Shown in pieces: positions 48,969-61,100 of a DNA stretch of 64,000 bases (its first letter is position 1; each line of letters starts with the position of its first letter). Both the position numbers and the translations under genes were made by a program. The notes below the pieces were generated by a model. That model had not been told where the DNA came from and ran no database searches. It saw nothing but the letters and a program-made list of their open reading frames with translations. Source of the stretch: Callaeas wilsoni (taxonomy: Eukaryota; Chordata; Aves; Passeriformes; Callaeidae); contig VWPU01012291.1 in NCBI GenBank assembly GCA_013398955.1, positions 84,062-148,061 of the forward strand, in the 5' to 3' direction.

Positions 48969-49661
48969 CGTTGCGAATGGATGTGAGGGTTTAGCTGAGT
49001 CTCTGCCTTTTGCCCAGGCCTCTGGCAGCAGGCAGGAGCTTTATTGGGGTGGCCAGCACCTCAAGACCCACTTTCGTTCACAAGTTATTTAGTCATGGCT
49101 GATTCAGTCTATTATAGAATGAACTATTTAGTCAATAGACACGAAACTAACAGACATAAGACTTAAAACAAACTATATACTACACAGGAATAAGAATAAA
49201 AAGAAACTACTAGTAGATATATACAGCGCGAGGTTAAAGGTACCATTAATTTTACAGCCAGCAAAGAAAAAATATAACTTAGGATCCAATGTATCTTACC
49301 CTCCAGTTGTTGGTAGGCCACACATCGAGATCCTTTCCCTCGATTCCCAGGAAAGTAACCACGGACACTGCATCCAAACTCCGGGGAGAAGTCCCCCACA
49401 CTCTCAGGGTGTGTGTGTAGAAGGCTTCTGCCTCCGTGAAAACTCGTGTGTCTTTTATAGTTTGTAAAACAGTGTCTGTCAGTCAAGAATATCTCTGTTA
49501 TCTCTTCCCACATCTGCTCTCCAGACTGAGATGTTGATTCTTAGCTGGGGCTTGAGCCCTTTGGCGCTGAAAGGCGTGCTGGGCCTTTCAGCCCTGGGTT
49601 ATCTCTTCCATATCTGCACCAACCATCTGTGGTAGAGAGGGGGAGGATATGTCCTGCCACA
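48969..49661 (-). mobile_element. Solo LTR, ERVL-like, minus strand
   Basis: Read on the minus strand, the element begins TGTGGCAGGACATATCC at 49661 and has a TATA-like ACTATAAAAG at about 49452-49462 and AATAAA at 49040-49045. It ends through CTAAACCCTCACATCC to GCAACG at 48969. A 5-bp direct repeat CAAGG lies exactly outside both ends (48964-48968 and 49662-49666), matching an ERVL-type target duplication. The final dinucleotide is CG rather than the usual CA, which a single A-to-G change would explain. A shorter reading that ends at CTCACA (48982) gives canonical CA but no duplication. No internal retroviral sequence flanks it. Confidence 0.82.
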
Positions 49662-49666
49662 CAAGG

Positions 49667-51439
49667 TAACCTACCATGAATTGCAAGGTCATGGCCAACG
49701 TTGGGAGTATGTGAATTTTCCACAGCTGTTTAATAGCTGTGCTGAGAATAATCTGCCCAGGAAGTGTTGTGTCCTCTTTGGCAGAAAAGGAGCAAACAGA
49801 AAGACATCAAATCGTTCAGCCCCTCCCTGGCTTTTGGACAGGCTTCCCAGTGCGACCAACTCTAGTGCTGGACCTTCCCTGGGAGGGCAGCAGTATCTCC
49901 CCTCAGTTTCAGTGTCTATACCCCAAATTTTCCAGATGCTTAAAGCTTCCATTTCACTCTGGGGAGAGCAGAGCAACAAGAACCTGGGTGGATAAAATTC
50001 AAGAAAGCACAACTCTGCTCTTCTTCAGGAGACATTCCACGTGCTGCTCACAGCCAGAGCAATTGGCCCATTTACACAAGCAAAGCAATTCTTTAGGGCA
50101 AATCAGCTTCTTCTTAATGAAGACTTGTTATTTTCAGTAAGTCAGTGCTTTTGGTGGGGAGATTTAATAAACTCCATTCTTCTTCCTCTCATTGTGATAA
50201 GCAAATTTAATTTTGCTCATATTATTAATAGTATTAAGCATCTCTTGAAAATGTACAATAGGCAATTTGAATCAGTTTTTTCAGTATGAAAATCCTCTTT
50301 TCTAATACAATATTTGAGTAAATGGAAAATATTCAGTCCCTCATAAGTGGATGTTGAGACAGAGGGAAGATACACCCAGAAGGTAATTCCAACCCTTAGG
50401 AGGAGGACAACAGCAGGCCCACTCATTTCTATTATTGCTGACATTTCCTTTGCCTCCAAAAAGAGAACCCCTGAATAAAAAAGGCTGTGTCCTGAATTCA
50501 CAAATGTTAGATGTTATCTGCCCTGCCTCTGGCCGAGCTAGGGAGGAGTCTCCTCAAAGCCCACAGTTCCCTGTTCCCACAGCCCAGGTACAGGCTTTGG
50601 CTGCCACACCCTTGTTCTCCTACCGCAGCAGTAAACTGCCAAAAATGATGCATTTGGTGTTAGACCACAATGTTTTGTTCTTTTTCACACTCCAAAGCAT
50701 TCAGTCAGATATGGGGCTGTGCAAGGCAGGCACAGAACATCAGCACCACATCCCCACCCTTTCTCTGCCCAGATAACCCACCAGTGGTCCCTGTTACCTA
50801 CCCACAGTCTCCAGCAGTTTCCCTGGCGAGTGCTTTTTGGGCCATCACACCTGCAGATCACCTGTCAGTGCATCCTCAGGCTGGCAGCCAGAATAAGGCT
50901 GAATGTATGTTAATGAGAGGGAATATTCTCCTTATGCAAAAGGTGAGTCAGGGAGATAAATTCAAAAGCTTTCTGTGCCATTACTAAAGGCAAGTGCTAC
51001 GGAGTTTAATCAGGTCTATAGAGAACTTAAAAGGATATGGAAACCAGTCTAAAGTAGCCTGTCTCCTATGGAGAAGCTGCCCTTTCCTGTGATGCCTTCC
51101 AGCCTGGCCCAAGTGCCTGGCTGTCTAAAGATTCTGCACAACTCTTACAAAGGAGCAATTTTATCCCCATTTTGACAATGCATTACTATAATGGCTTGGT
51201 CAGCAGATAATCTCCTTTTACAGAACAACAATATTTACAAAGCCTAAAAAAGTCATTTTCTCCCTCCCTTGCTGACCTATCTCCTGGAGTTTCAGAAATA
51301 ACCAAAGGCTTTTCAGTCACTTTGTATGTATGAACAATGGAGACTCTGAATGTATCATTTCTTCCCTCTTCAGAGAGACTTTTCGACCTAACACCCTTCA
51401 TTTCTTCCAGACATTCTCTTTTCTCTAAGCATTACTGAC
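49667..51439. other. No gene seen
   Basis: Unique sequence. About 50140-50330 is AT-rich. Overlapping frames around 49681-50140 and 50435-50987 lack domains. Confidence 0.55.
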
Positions 51440-51740
51440 ACAGCCGTTGTTCTCCTTACCTCGCCTGTACTAGTCATGCCTTACTGGCTCATTTGGTCCA
51501 AACATGATAAATCAATTTCCATCCAATTAGGCTACGCCTGAAGAATTAATTTGATACACTTTAGACTGCAGTATTTTGTATGTTCCTAAACGCAATTAGA
51601 AAACTTTAATTTAATCTTACATGCCCAATATGATCGGCTGGTACATAAGACAACCCAGTTGCAGCTTGTTCAGCATGCAATTGTAGTTGTAATTGATTAA
51701 AATTGTTTTTGCAAGTGTGTCTTGATGTCATGGATAACTT
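51440..51740. other. AT-rich candidate conserved non-coding element
   Basis: A repeat-free block with CAATTAGG near 51524, ATTAAT at 51545-51550, CAATTAGAAAAC near 51593 and GTAATTGATTAAAATTG near 51690, and CCAATATGATCGG between them. No coding potential. It resembles a homeodomain-rich enhancer; conservation is not demonstrable here. Confidence 0.33.
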
Positions 51741-51872
51741 GATTTGCTTTGGGTCTTGCTCCTGCAAGCACACAGACACATCAGAAAGTTTCTCTGTGTG
51801 AGCAGTTCATCAAACCGTGCAGGATTTATGAGCTGAGATAGACAGGGATAGGGCTTGCTGCCCCAAAGTAGT

Positions 51873-51940
51873 GATTCTCCCCTCAAACAGTGATTCTGTG
51901 ATCAGAGATTCTCCCCTCAAACAGTGATTCTGTGATCAGA
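51873..51940. repeat. Perfect 34-bp tandem duplication
   Basis: Two identical 34-base units (51873-51906 and 51907-51940), each starting GATTCTCCCCTC and ending GTGATCAGA, followed by a 3-base start of a third. Perfect identity suggests a recent duplication. Confidence 0.97.
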
Positions 51941-54407
51941 GATGTGAAGACGAGAGGGTAAAGATGAGGGATTTTCAAATAAATAAAGATTCTTAGGCTG
52001 ATATAGAGGGAATAGCAGAGAGGATCCATCCTCCTTGGTTTCAAAACCCAGCCCAAGTTCTGGGATTAGTGACCTGCTCACACCGAGTGCTCCAGTTTGC
52101 AATTCTCTGCATTTATGGTAACAGTTCGGGGTGACTCAAAACACGGCCTGGGTGTTCTGTGAGGTCGAAGGCGATCCCATCAGTCCATGCCCTTGACCCC
52201 AAGTGGAGCTCAGGCCTCTGAAGGGCTGTGAGTGGATCAGGAGAGGTCAGTGCTTGCATCAGCCTGGCCCAGCTGGGCTCGGGCAGGGGCAGGGGACGGG
52301 ACCCCGGTTGCAGCGCTGGCTCCGGGCAGGGCTGCTATTGCCTCTGCCTGCTCACCCAGACCATCACTGCAACACTTGGCAAGGGCAGACACGGTCCCCA
52401 GCGCTCCTGTCGCCTCAGCCTGGCTGATTCTGGTGCTGAAAATTGATCCCACTCCATCACCCATCAATACATCTTGAGAAAACAAGCTCTAATTTCACCA
52501 GAGACCTGGCTAAGTGTGCCCAGGAATCCATCTAGGCTTCTGTCCTAAAGGCTCTTCCAAATCTGGTCCCAGATGCTATTATAATTGGACCTAACTTAGG
52601 ATCTAGCAGTTTCTCAAAAGAGTTGGGAGGATATTTCCCTCCTGGAAAATATTTTGCAGAAAAAAGCTGTTTCTTTGAAATACTTCAGTAACAAAACAGC
52701 TGCTTAGCTCAGCCAAAAATGACTGGATCAAAAACCCACTGTTCCTTATTTTCAGAAGTAGTCTACAATGTGAAGGTTGAATGTAACTGGACATGACAGA
52801 ATCCTAATACCTTCAATTCTACTCACCCACTTCTGAGAAGTGTTTATATTTAAAATCATGGTGAGTTAACATGAGTTAAAGGCACATGCTCTCATCTCTC
52901 AGTATGTAAGTAATGGATTGTTCCCTGGATAATACCAGGGCTTGTCAGAAATATATAACATAGACACTGATTTTTCACAGCTTGTAGTTCTCACTGTGTC
53001 AGTAGGTAAAAGAATTTCAGAGAGGTGGGGAAAAAAATCAGAAGAAACAAGATGGAACAATTTTGTGCCATGCAAGACACAGTGCCTATAAGTTTGCCTC
53101 TGATTTATTTTCTCTGTTTTGTTAAGAACAAAACTCAGAAGGGAATTTCCATTTCATATGTATGATGTACTTTAAGAGACAGGTGGTTTATAAAGTATTA
53201 AACAGCACAACGGGACATAAAATTACCTAGTGAGTGCCTGTGCTTGGGAAGATAGGTTGGTACGGTCTGGGAAAGACGGAAAAAACATCATCCAAACCTC
53301 AAAATGACCGAGAACCTGGGCCCTTGCTAAGCTGACTCTTGATTTGGAAAATATAAATGCCACCTTTGTATGAAATACTACACCACATACTGACAAAGGG
53401 AAAAGCAGATGTTAAAATGGAAATGTTTTTCTGCCCAAAGCTTCACAAGTTCTTTCTTCAAATGAAAGCAAACAAGCTTTTTAACCTTCATTTCATTCTC
53501 TGCTGGACTGTCTCAAATGGGAGACTGGCAGGGTGAAGAGCCAAAAGAGGAAGGTTCTTTCAAAGACAGTGCAAAGACAGTAGTACTGACATTAAATTGA
53601 CAACACTTGCACCCAAACCCTGGTGAAAACCATGCTGACATCTTTAGGTGTTCCTGACGACACTGAAGAGAAATGCACAGCCATGCATATGGAGGTGCCA
53701 GCAGTTCTTTTCTCAGCCCAGTATATAATTGCTACTCCCACAATATCCAGAAACACTAAACAAACCTCTTTTTCTCACAGCTTGGTGCTCATCTCTGGAG
53801 AAACTTCCCCCATCCTACAGTCTGCCTTGATTTAACCTTCCAGGCACTGTTTGGCAAACTGTTGCCCCAGGCAAGGTGAACAATCCCCAGCTGGCTGTAC
53901 TGGGCTGGGGCTAATTAATTCCAGCCTCCTGTGCCTGTGGGTCCAGTCTCCGGTGATTGCAGGAAGAAACCTTGTCAGACAAGCCCTTTCAGAAACAGAG
54001 AAGCCTCCGTTATAAGACTGAGTAAGTGCACATCCCACACTCCTGCTGCTCCAGAACTTCCTTCCTGTGGTAGCCTGTGGTTTCTAGTTTATTGATGACC
54101 AGTCTATACCTATTTGTTCTCTTCAAGGGCTGTTCACCATCGCAGCATAAACTCCCTTCCTCCCTGTGGGCTTAGTAAGAGCAATCATGTCTCTGCTCAG
54201 CCTTGCTGCCAAAGCTTTCTTTGACATCTTCTTGATCACACTTAGCAGCCGATCTCCAAAGCTGTTCCCATGTGGGAACAGTCCAGCTGCCTAACCAAAG
54301 AGCACTACTGCAAGCTGGTGTACCTACTACAGGCAGAGCCACGTCACATTTCTTTCTCTCTCTCCATATCATCAACATTATGCCCTTCACATATCTTAAT
54401 GTCCAAG
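51941..54407. other. No gene seen
   Basis: No exon or repeat supported. About 52200-52450 is GC-rich with frames in all phases. About 52780-53480 is AT-rich. Confidence 0.5.
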
Positions 54408-54559
54408 GGAATGGCACGAAGCCGTGCCAGGGCAGGTTTAGGTTGGGTGTCCGGGAAATGGTGCTGGGCACTGCCCAGGCTCCCCAGGGAATGGGCACGG
54501 CCCCAAGGCTGCCAGAGCTCCAGGAGTATTTGGACAGCGCTCCCAGGGTGGGATTGTGG
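54408..54559 (+). mobile_element. CR1 LINE copy, 5' part (split by LTR)
   Basis: GGAATGGCACGAAGCCGTGCC, GGTTTAGGTTGGGTGTCCGGG, GGCTCCCCAGGGAATGGGC, CCCCAAGGCTGCCAGAGCTCC and CAGGGTGGGATTG follow a CR1 subfamily up to the point where its sequence normally runs on as 'TTGGGGTGTCTGTGCAGG'. That continuation is missing here and is found at 55009 instead, after a 449-bp LTR. Confidence 0.88.
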
Positions 54560-55008
54560 TGATGCCTTAGGATTTTAGCTTGTATATTTTCACATGTTTG
54601 TAACCCTGCAATTCTTTAGTGCGTAACTCTGAGCTCCATACAGAGTGTGAGCAACTGCTTTTCCCATTTTGGTCAGACGCAACAATTCCTCTCCAGGCCT
54701 GGGAATCAAGGACACCTCACTGTCCCAGGCCCCAAGAAATGGAAACAAAAGTGAGTTGGGGGGGAGGAAACTGAGAGAATGGGACTGCACTGCCTGAAGC
54801 TGGAATTGGACAATTAACCTCTGATATGCAAATGGTCAGAACTTCTATCTGTCCCAAAAACGTGTGGCTGTGTCCATCCTGGGTGCAGCCTCTGTGAGAC
54901 TCCTGCACTGCCCAAGGTGTGCCCTGGGAAGGCCTTTCCATAAATCCCTGCCCTTTATCCTTTCACTCTGTCCAGCCTCTGCTCCAGGTCAGCCTCTACC
55001 AGGCATCA
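54560..55008 (+). mobile_element. Solo LTR nested in a CR1 copy
   Basis: A 449-bp element with a perfect 7-bp terminal inverted repeat, TGATGCC at the start and GGCATCA at the end. The body includes TTAGGATTTTAGCTTGTATA, an octamer ATGCAAAT at 54826-54833 and a polyadenylation-like CCATAAA near 54940, which gives plus orientation. Left flank ...GATTGTGG and right flank GTTGGGG... fit a GTTGG target duplication with one base lost on the left. The two CR1 halves join naturally when the element is left out. The wording is one I associate with songbird retroviral LTRs; the class (ERVK or ERVL) is not settled by the damaged duplication. Confidence 0.9.
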
Positions 55009-55092
55009 GTTGGGGTGTCTGTGCAGGACCAGGAATTGAGCTCATTGATCCCTGTGGGTCTCTTCCATCCCAGGATATCCTGTGACTATAAT
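55009..55092 (+). mobile_element. CR1 LINE copy, 3' part (split by LTR)
   Basis: Starts GTTGGGGTGTCTGTGCAGGA, continues AGCTCATTGATCCCTGTGGG, TCTCTTCCATCCCAGGATATC and ends CTGTGACTATA. This is the normal CR1 3' end and continues exactly where the copy at 54408-54559 stops. Confidence 0.88.
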
Positions 55093-55285
55093 TTTATGGA
55101 AACATGCTTGAAATGATTTTGCTGCCATTTTAGTGTCAAACTGACGAGATGGTGCAATTCATTGCAGTGACCACTGCAGGCTGCCCACAACCACAGAGCA
55201 GAAGTCTCCTCGCTGCTGTCCCACTCACCTGCACAAGACCAAACCCAGAGCAGCTCTGGATGCTTCTGTTCACGCTGCAATCACA

Positions 55286-55345
55286 TGTCCTGGGTGCAGA
55301 ATGAGACAGTCCTAAATAGGTATTTTATAGCAGCTCTTTATTCAG
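55286..55345. other. 60-bp segment flanked by TCACA(TG) repeats, possible LTR remnant
   Basis: Begins TGTCCTGGGTGCAGAATGAG and ends CAGCTCTTTATTCAG. The same 5-7 bases TCACA(TG) occur at 55281-55287 and 55346-55352. On the minus strand it would read AATAAAGAGCTGC... to CACCCAGGACA, like the last part of an LTR (polyadenylation signal plus U5). It may be a deleted LTR or a chance direct repeat. Confidence 0.35.
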
Positions 55346-55352
55346 TCACATG

Positions 55353-57649
55353 ATCCATGCCGCTCCTGCTCAACAAAACTCGTGCATGGGATGTCCTACT
55401 TCTGGGAAATTCCACCACTAAAAAGAGGGGTTTTTTTAACCAGACATCACTGGGCAAAAAGAGACAATAGATTAAGCTGGTTCTCCCACATATGAGGTAA
55501 TCAACAGTGGGTATGCCAGGAAAAAAAAAAAAAAAAGGAGAAACAGGTATAGTACTGCAGGAATTTTCAAAATCCCTTCCAGCAAAGTGTGTAAGTGCAT
55601 CCCTAACGTTGAGCCCTGCACAGGAATAATTGCACTAAAGCATCTTGGTTGGATTTCCATAGGTGAGCACACCCAGTCATGCCACAGCCAGGATCAGACC
55701 ACATTTCTGGTGCTAACACAGAGAATTAGTGGCACGTTTTGCAGAATTTCAACTGCGTCTTTTCTGTCCCTTTTTCTTATATCAGGTGTTAATATATCAG
55801 GTGCCTCAAAGTGTACTCTAAAATATTCATTTTCCCGAATATTACATTTCTAGTCATATTATTTAAGTGTATCAGGAAAGCTTCAACTAAATCTTTTAAT
55901 CCCATTTGATCTACAAACAGAGCTGCAACATGACAGGTTGGATTAATGCATCTGGCATTTGTGAAATTATAAACCTCACACAGCAAACAGACAGCGACTG
56001 CTGCTGCTCTTTCCCTTCTGCTTTTGTAGCACCAAGCTAAACTAAAACAAACCCTTTCTGTACATCTACGTTTGATTGAAAGATAGACATGCACGAAAGG
56101 GTGAAGTATCCTAAGTGATGGGCTCGGTGGGATATTGAATTTATGTCCATGCTTTGATGCTTCTGGGTTTCGTTTTCTACTCCTGAGTAGAATTAATTCT
56201 GTTCCCCACAGGAGTCAATTCAGTATTTTACATAACCCCCCCATTTTATTGTTTTAAATCCAGCTTTAGGGAAAAGACAAGAGGTCAAGGAGAGACAGAA
56301 GGAATGAAAAGTGGAGGGGGACCTTTTACAGCACAAATGCCGTTAAGACCCTTTTTAATATCCTAAGCCCCATTTTGTCTGTCTTGGTTTCAAAAGGAGA
56401 CAAGAAATTCTTTTAAAGGGGCCCCTGAATCCTCATTTCCAATTCCATGTTCTCTCTGACAACCCTTTTACCTTGTGTTCTTGACAGTCACACCACTGAC
56501 AGCATTACTTTTCCCCTTACACTCCACAGCGAGAGGCAGAAACAAGGTAGCCTGTGCCCCACAGGGCCTGATCCAGCATCCCCAAATCCAACAGGGAAAA
56601 CCCCCCAGCTCTGCCCCCACACTCCTGGGCCGGCTGTGGGGAAGCAGGTGAGCTCTCCCAAAGACCCCCGAACCAACAAAACACTGTCAAGGCTTCCAGA
56701 GACTCATCAGCATTCAGAGCTGCCACCTCCACACCATGCAGGACACTTCAAAGAGTGTAAAAGCTCAAGTATATATATGGAACAAAGCAATAAAAGGGAA
56801 CAAAACAGGTGGAGGAAGAAAAGGACTGCTACAAACGAAGGGCTTTGTCTGGAAGTTTGCTTCCTGACAGCCTGTGCCCTGGTTGCAACCTGATGTTGCT
56901 CCAGATTTTTCAGTGGTCTGAAAGCTGAGCTGATGGTCAGCTACACAATATAAACATCCAGGTTTCCAGGCACAGCAGAACCATTCCTCATCCAGCAGTT
57001 CCACAAAACCTAAGTTAGTCTCACTGAGAAGTAAGTCTTCCAGGGGTGCATGCATGTGGTATGAAGGGATGTTTCATACATCTGTCCATTTTCCTACCAA
57101 CACCATTCCACCAGACATGCCCCTGCACAACCTGAAGTGCCCAGGGCTCACACCAGAAAGGTGCTGAAATCCTTGGCCCCAGCACAGTGTCCTTGCCCAA
57201 ATCCACAGCAAGGGATCCATGGCAGAGATGTTCCCCACTCTTCACAAACCAGGGCAAAGGGTCCTAAAGAGCAATGCCATAACCTAGACCTCAAATCTGG
57301 GCCAAGTTCTCATCCCCTGACAGCTGTCGGTTCTGAAGTTCAGAAGTGAGGTTTGAAAGCTAAGGACCCAAATATAACCAATATTTACCTGTGGCTGAGT
57401 TTGCAGATAGGTTGACACAAAACCTATGACCTGTACCAAATTCAAACAGTGCCTTTCCTTTGAAATCTACTGTTCTGTTGATATTTTACCAGCGAGGCCC
57501 TCCTTTGAAGAAGGATAATCCTCCCTCGGAAGCAGCACAGAAATCCCTGCAGAAGCCGCAGTCCACAGGGGACCCACATCACACAGGCATTGACTGACTG
57601 ACCCTTCCTTTCCAAGTGGGGATGCACTGATGGCTGAGACAGTCAGGAA
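55353..57649. other. No gene seen; A16 run
   Basis: A run of 16 A lies at 55521-55536. About 55780-56270 is AT-rich. The 148-codon plus frame at 56447-56893 crosses GC-rich, Pro-rich sequence and has no recognised domain. Confidence 0.5.
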
Positions 57650-58130
57650 TGTTCCTTTTGGGCCCAGATTTGTTTATTCCAGAGCCTAAGATGCTTTAAT
57701 GCAGACCTACTTATAGCCTGCAATGTGCGAGTGACTCTCTGCTATCTTGGCACTAATATTGTCAAATGGCATTAATTAAAACAAATCGCTTATAAAACAG
57801 GCTGGGTTCATCAACAATAAGTGAGGAGATATTTTTTCTTTGCCTTTTTTTTTTTTTTTGGGATTTTAATGAATAAACAGCAATTCCTATTCATTATTTA
57901 TCTAGTTCTGAATTTTAATGAATAGTTCCCAGCGCTCATTAACAAATCTCTGTATTTATGGAAAACTGGCACTTCATAAATATCAAATTGTGCTATTTTA
58001 TGTGCTGGTTTTATATAAATATAGAAATTCTGTAATTATCACTCGAACTGATCATTAAAATTCAAAAGCAGATAAATAAGCCCAAGCTTCCTGCCTTATT
58101 ATTCAGACAAAACATCTTTCTTTTCTTTTC
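57650..58130. other. AT-rich candidate conserved non-coding element
   Basis: A repeat-poor block with ATTAATTAAA at 57771-57780 and repeated TTTTAATGAATA words near 57866 and 57913, plus TATTTATGGAAAAC and CATAAATATCAAATTG. It contains a T15 run at 57845-57859. Stops are dense in all frames. It looks like a developmental enhancer; this is inference from composition only. Confidence 0.36.
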
Positions 58131-61100
58131 AATATGGTTCCCTTTCCCCCCGTGTGTCACACACTTTCCTTGGGGTGGCATACAATCACTGCTCACCTTG
58201 CAGGTGGCACCTTTCTGCTGTGTTATCTGAGGTTTCTGCCCTGTGCCAGACGCAGGAACTCTTGCTCCCAGCCTCGCTTCTCTAGGTCGTGAGATTCCTG
58301 GTAGGCATTCTCATTCTGCACTGGTCTGTCCTTTTTTCCCCTCGACGCTGTTATTGACTTTTGTATTATCACGGCATAAACCATTAGCCATTTTATGCAA
58401 ATCCCTGTGTTGAATGAAATCCGTGTCAATCCATAAAATCAAATTCCAACGTGCTGAGCGACGTAAGTGTCTGGAGCTGCCTTTGTTCAGAACCGCTGGG
58501 AGGAAACCCCCCCAATCCCATCCAAACCAAAGTCAACCTCTGCAGTCTGCTCTCCACTTGACCCCACGTGGCTCCGGAGTACAGAACAGGTCATGTCTTG
58601 ATCCCAGTGCAAGGGGGAACCCGAAGCACCACTGCTGCTATCCAGGCAGCTGTCCCAATTTTACACCACTTCATTTCAGATTAGTGCTCGAAGCAGTGAA
58701 ATCCGTGTGAAGAAAGCGAGCGTTAACTTCACAGCAACACATGAACAACGCATCGGCCTCCTGCACTTCGGCTCGCTTCGCTTGGGCCATGCGGAGCCAA
58801 GTCCACAGAGCACACCAGCATCTTCTGGATGTGTGCTGGTGCTCCCAACACAAAGCACAAGGAGCTAAAATGCTGAAGAAGGTAAGAGATGTGCCCAGAG
58901 CCATGAGAGGGTTCTGGCTCAGAGGCAGTACCACAGTGCCTTCTCAAGGGGAAAAGCAAACAGGTATTTAAAAGGCAGACAAAACCGTGACTCTTGAAAA
59001 GCAAAATCTGTATTAGCCTGAAAACCTCAGAGATTCTGCAGGGCACTGCAGCAGATGTGTTGTATTAATGGTTGTTCTTTTAAAAATCAGTCCAATGAAA
59101 GCATTTAAGGTCAGGGAAATCTTGTGTTCCCTGATTGCATTAGGCCATGAAACCAAAGGCTGCCCAGGCTCCACCTCCCTCTTTAGAGAAGTCTGTGTGC
59201 AATATTTCCCCAATTTTTTTTTAAGTTATCCTGTGTCCTTGCCACAGTGCTGGAGATGTTTGTGACAATTGTTAAAAAAGAGATGTGATTAGCAAATGGA
59301 AGAACCATGACTCCTTTTAATTAAAATTCTTGGTTTTTCTTTTGTTTAAAAAATCCTCATCACCCTGGTGTTTTGCATGTCAATGCACCTGTAATGAAAC
59401 AGACTTTAGATCTCAAAGGCTGTGGCTCCATCTGAGCATCAGGTCATTTATCAGGTTAGCAATGGAAAAATTATTTTCCAGTTTGCTGACTAGGCTTAAG
59501 TGGTTCATAGCAGCTTAATCCAAAACTTCCCTTGTGCCATAACTGGTATTTCTGTGTTCCCCAGAGCTAAATCAGACCAACAGTCTTCCAAATTACAGTC
59601 AACTGAGTCAACACTCCTAACACCACCTGTGAGAAGAAATGACACTTCTATCCTTTTTTAGTCCATTTATGTGTAGAACAGTGAAGTTTAGAGAAAGTGT
59701 TGAGTTTGATGTGTTTTAAGCCTACCTTCCCCTCCTGACATTGAGGAAGACAGGTGGTACACCAGCACTTGACCTCATTTCTTCCACCTCTTTTCCTTTG
59801 CTTTACATAAACTTTGCCTTTTCTCTTACACAGAAACTGTACCTCCTCTGGGGCAGGAGGAGTGTGCTCAGTCTCTGTTGGTAATGGCACCTCACAAGAT
59901 GAGGCTCTGCTTCATCACTGCAGGCTCAGAAAGAAAGACGAGACAAACAGGAGGATGAATGAGCTCTGGCCCTTCCCTGTGGCCGTTACAGGAGGGCCAG
60001 TCCCTGGCAGAATGCACCGAAATCCCTATGTACAAACCTCATCTCCCAGAGCAAGGCCTTTCCCAACAAGGAATGCTGCAATCAGCTGTTACCAAAGGCA
60101 AAACAAACCCCACAGCTTTTTCTCTTACACTCTTATTGTCCCCTTATCTCTACCACTTTTTAAGTCCAGTTCCACTTTTTCAGTCTGACCCTTCTTCTAT
60201 TGTGCCGAGCTTCTCCTCAGTGCTGGCAGCTGCTATTCAGGGGCTGCAAGGCAGTGGAGGGTTGAAGGTTTCATTAGAGCAAAGCCCTCCCAATGCTGAG
60301 CATTGTGCATGGCTCAGCAGCACAGCCATCAATCCTCTCCCACCACCTCCTTCCACACTGGGGAGCTTCTCCTCCAGGACACACATCCCCTTGGCATGTC
60401 ATGTTGGGAGCCAGAAGCTCCTGAAATATTTTTGAATTTATTATCACCGTTGCAGAAACAGAAATATTTGACTTTCTGTCTAAATCAATACAGGCTTCTT
60501 TCTCTTTCCTCTTTCCTCTTTTCCCTTTTCCCTTTCTTTTTTTTTTTAAAGGACATGCCTACACAACAGCTTCACTGCCGAGCTCTTCAAAAGAGCAAGC
60601 AGAGGAAGAGCTGTCGGATCATTCTGGCTGTAATTTCAGTGCATCTTTCAATTGCCCACTATAAGAGGGTCAGTCTTGTACTTTTTGACCACATTTCTCC
60701 TCCATCCAGGTTTGATGTTGACCTACTTTCTCATGCCACAATTCACTAATATTCCCTTCAGCATCCAGATAATAAAGTGAGAGGAAAAATCCAAATCCGA
60801 CTTGCACTAAGCAATTATTTTCACGTCCATATGTATTCACTGTGTTAGTGCCAGGGTTTTGTTAATGCACAATAGAGGATAATGAGCTCACTTTCTAATT
60901 CTCCATCTTCTTCCATCTGAAGCTCTCGGAGCTCTGAAGAAAGACAAAAGCTGTCATGTTTTACCAGGGTAGTGCTTCAAACTGCAGCACCTCATAGTGA
61001 TTACAGCCATGTGTTTACAGAACGGTGTAAAAATGAGGTGGATGGATGAATAAATAAATGAATGAAACCCCTCATGTTAAACAGTTGACACAGATTAAAT

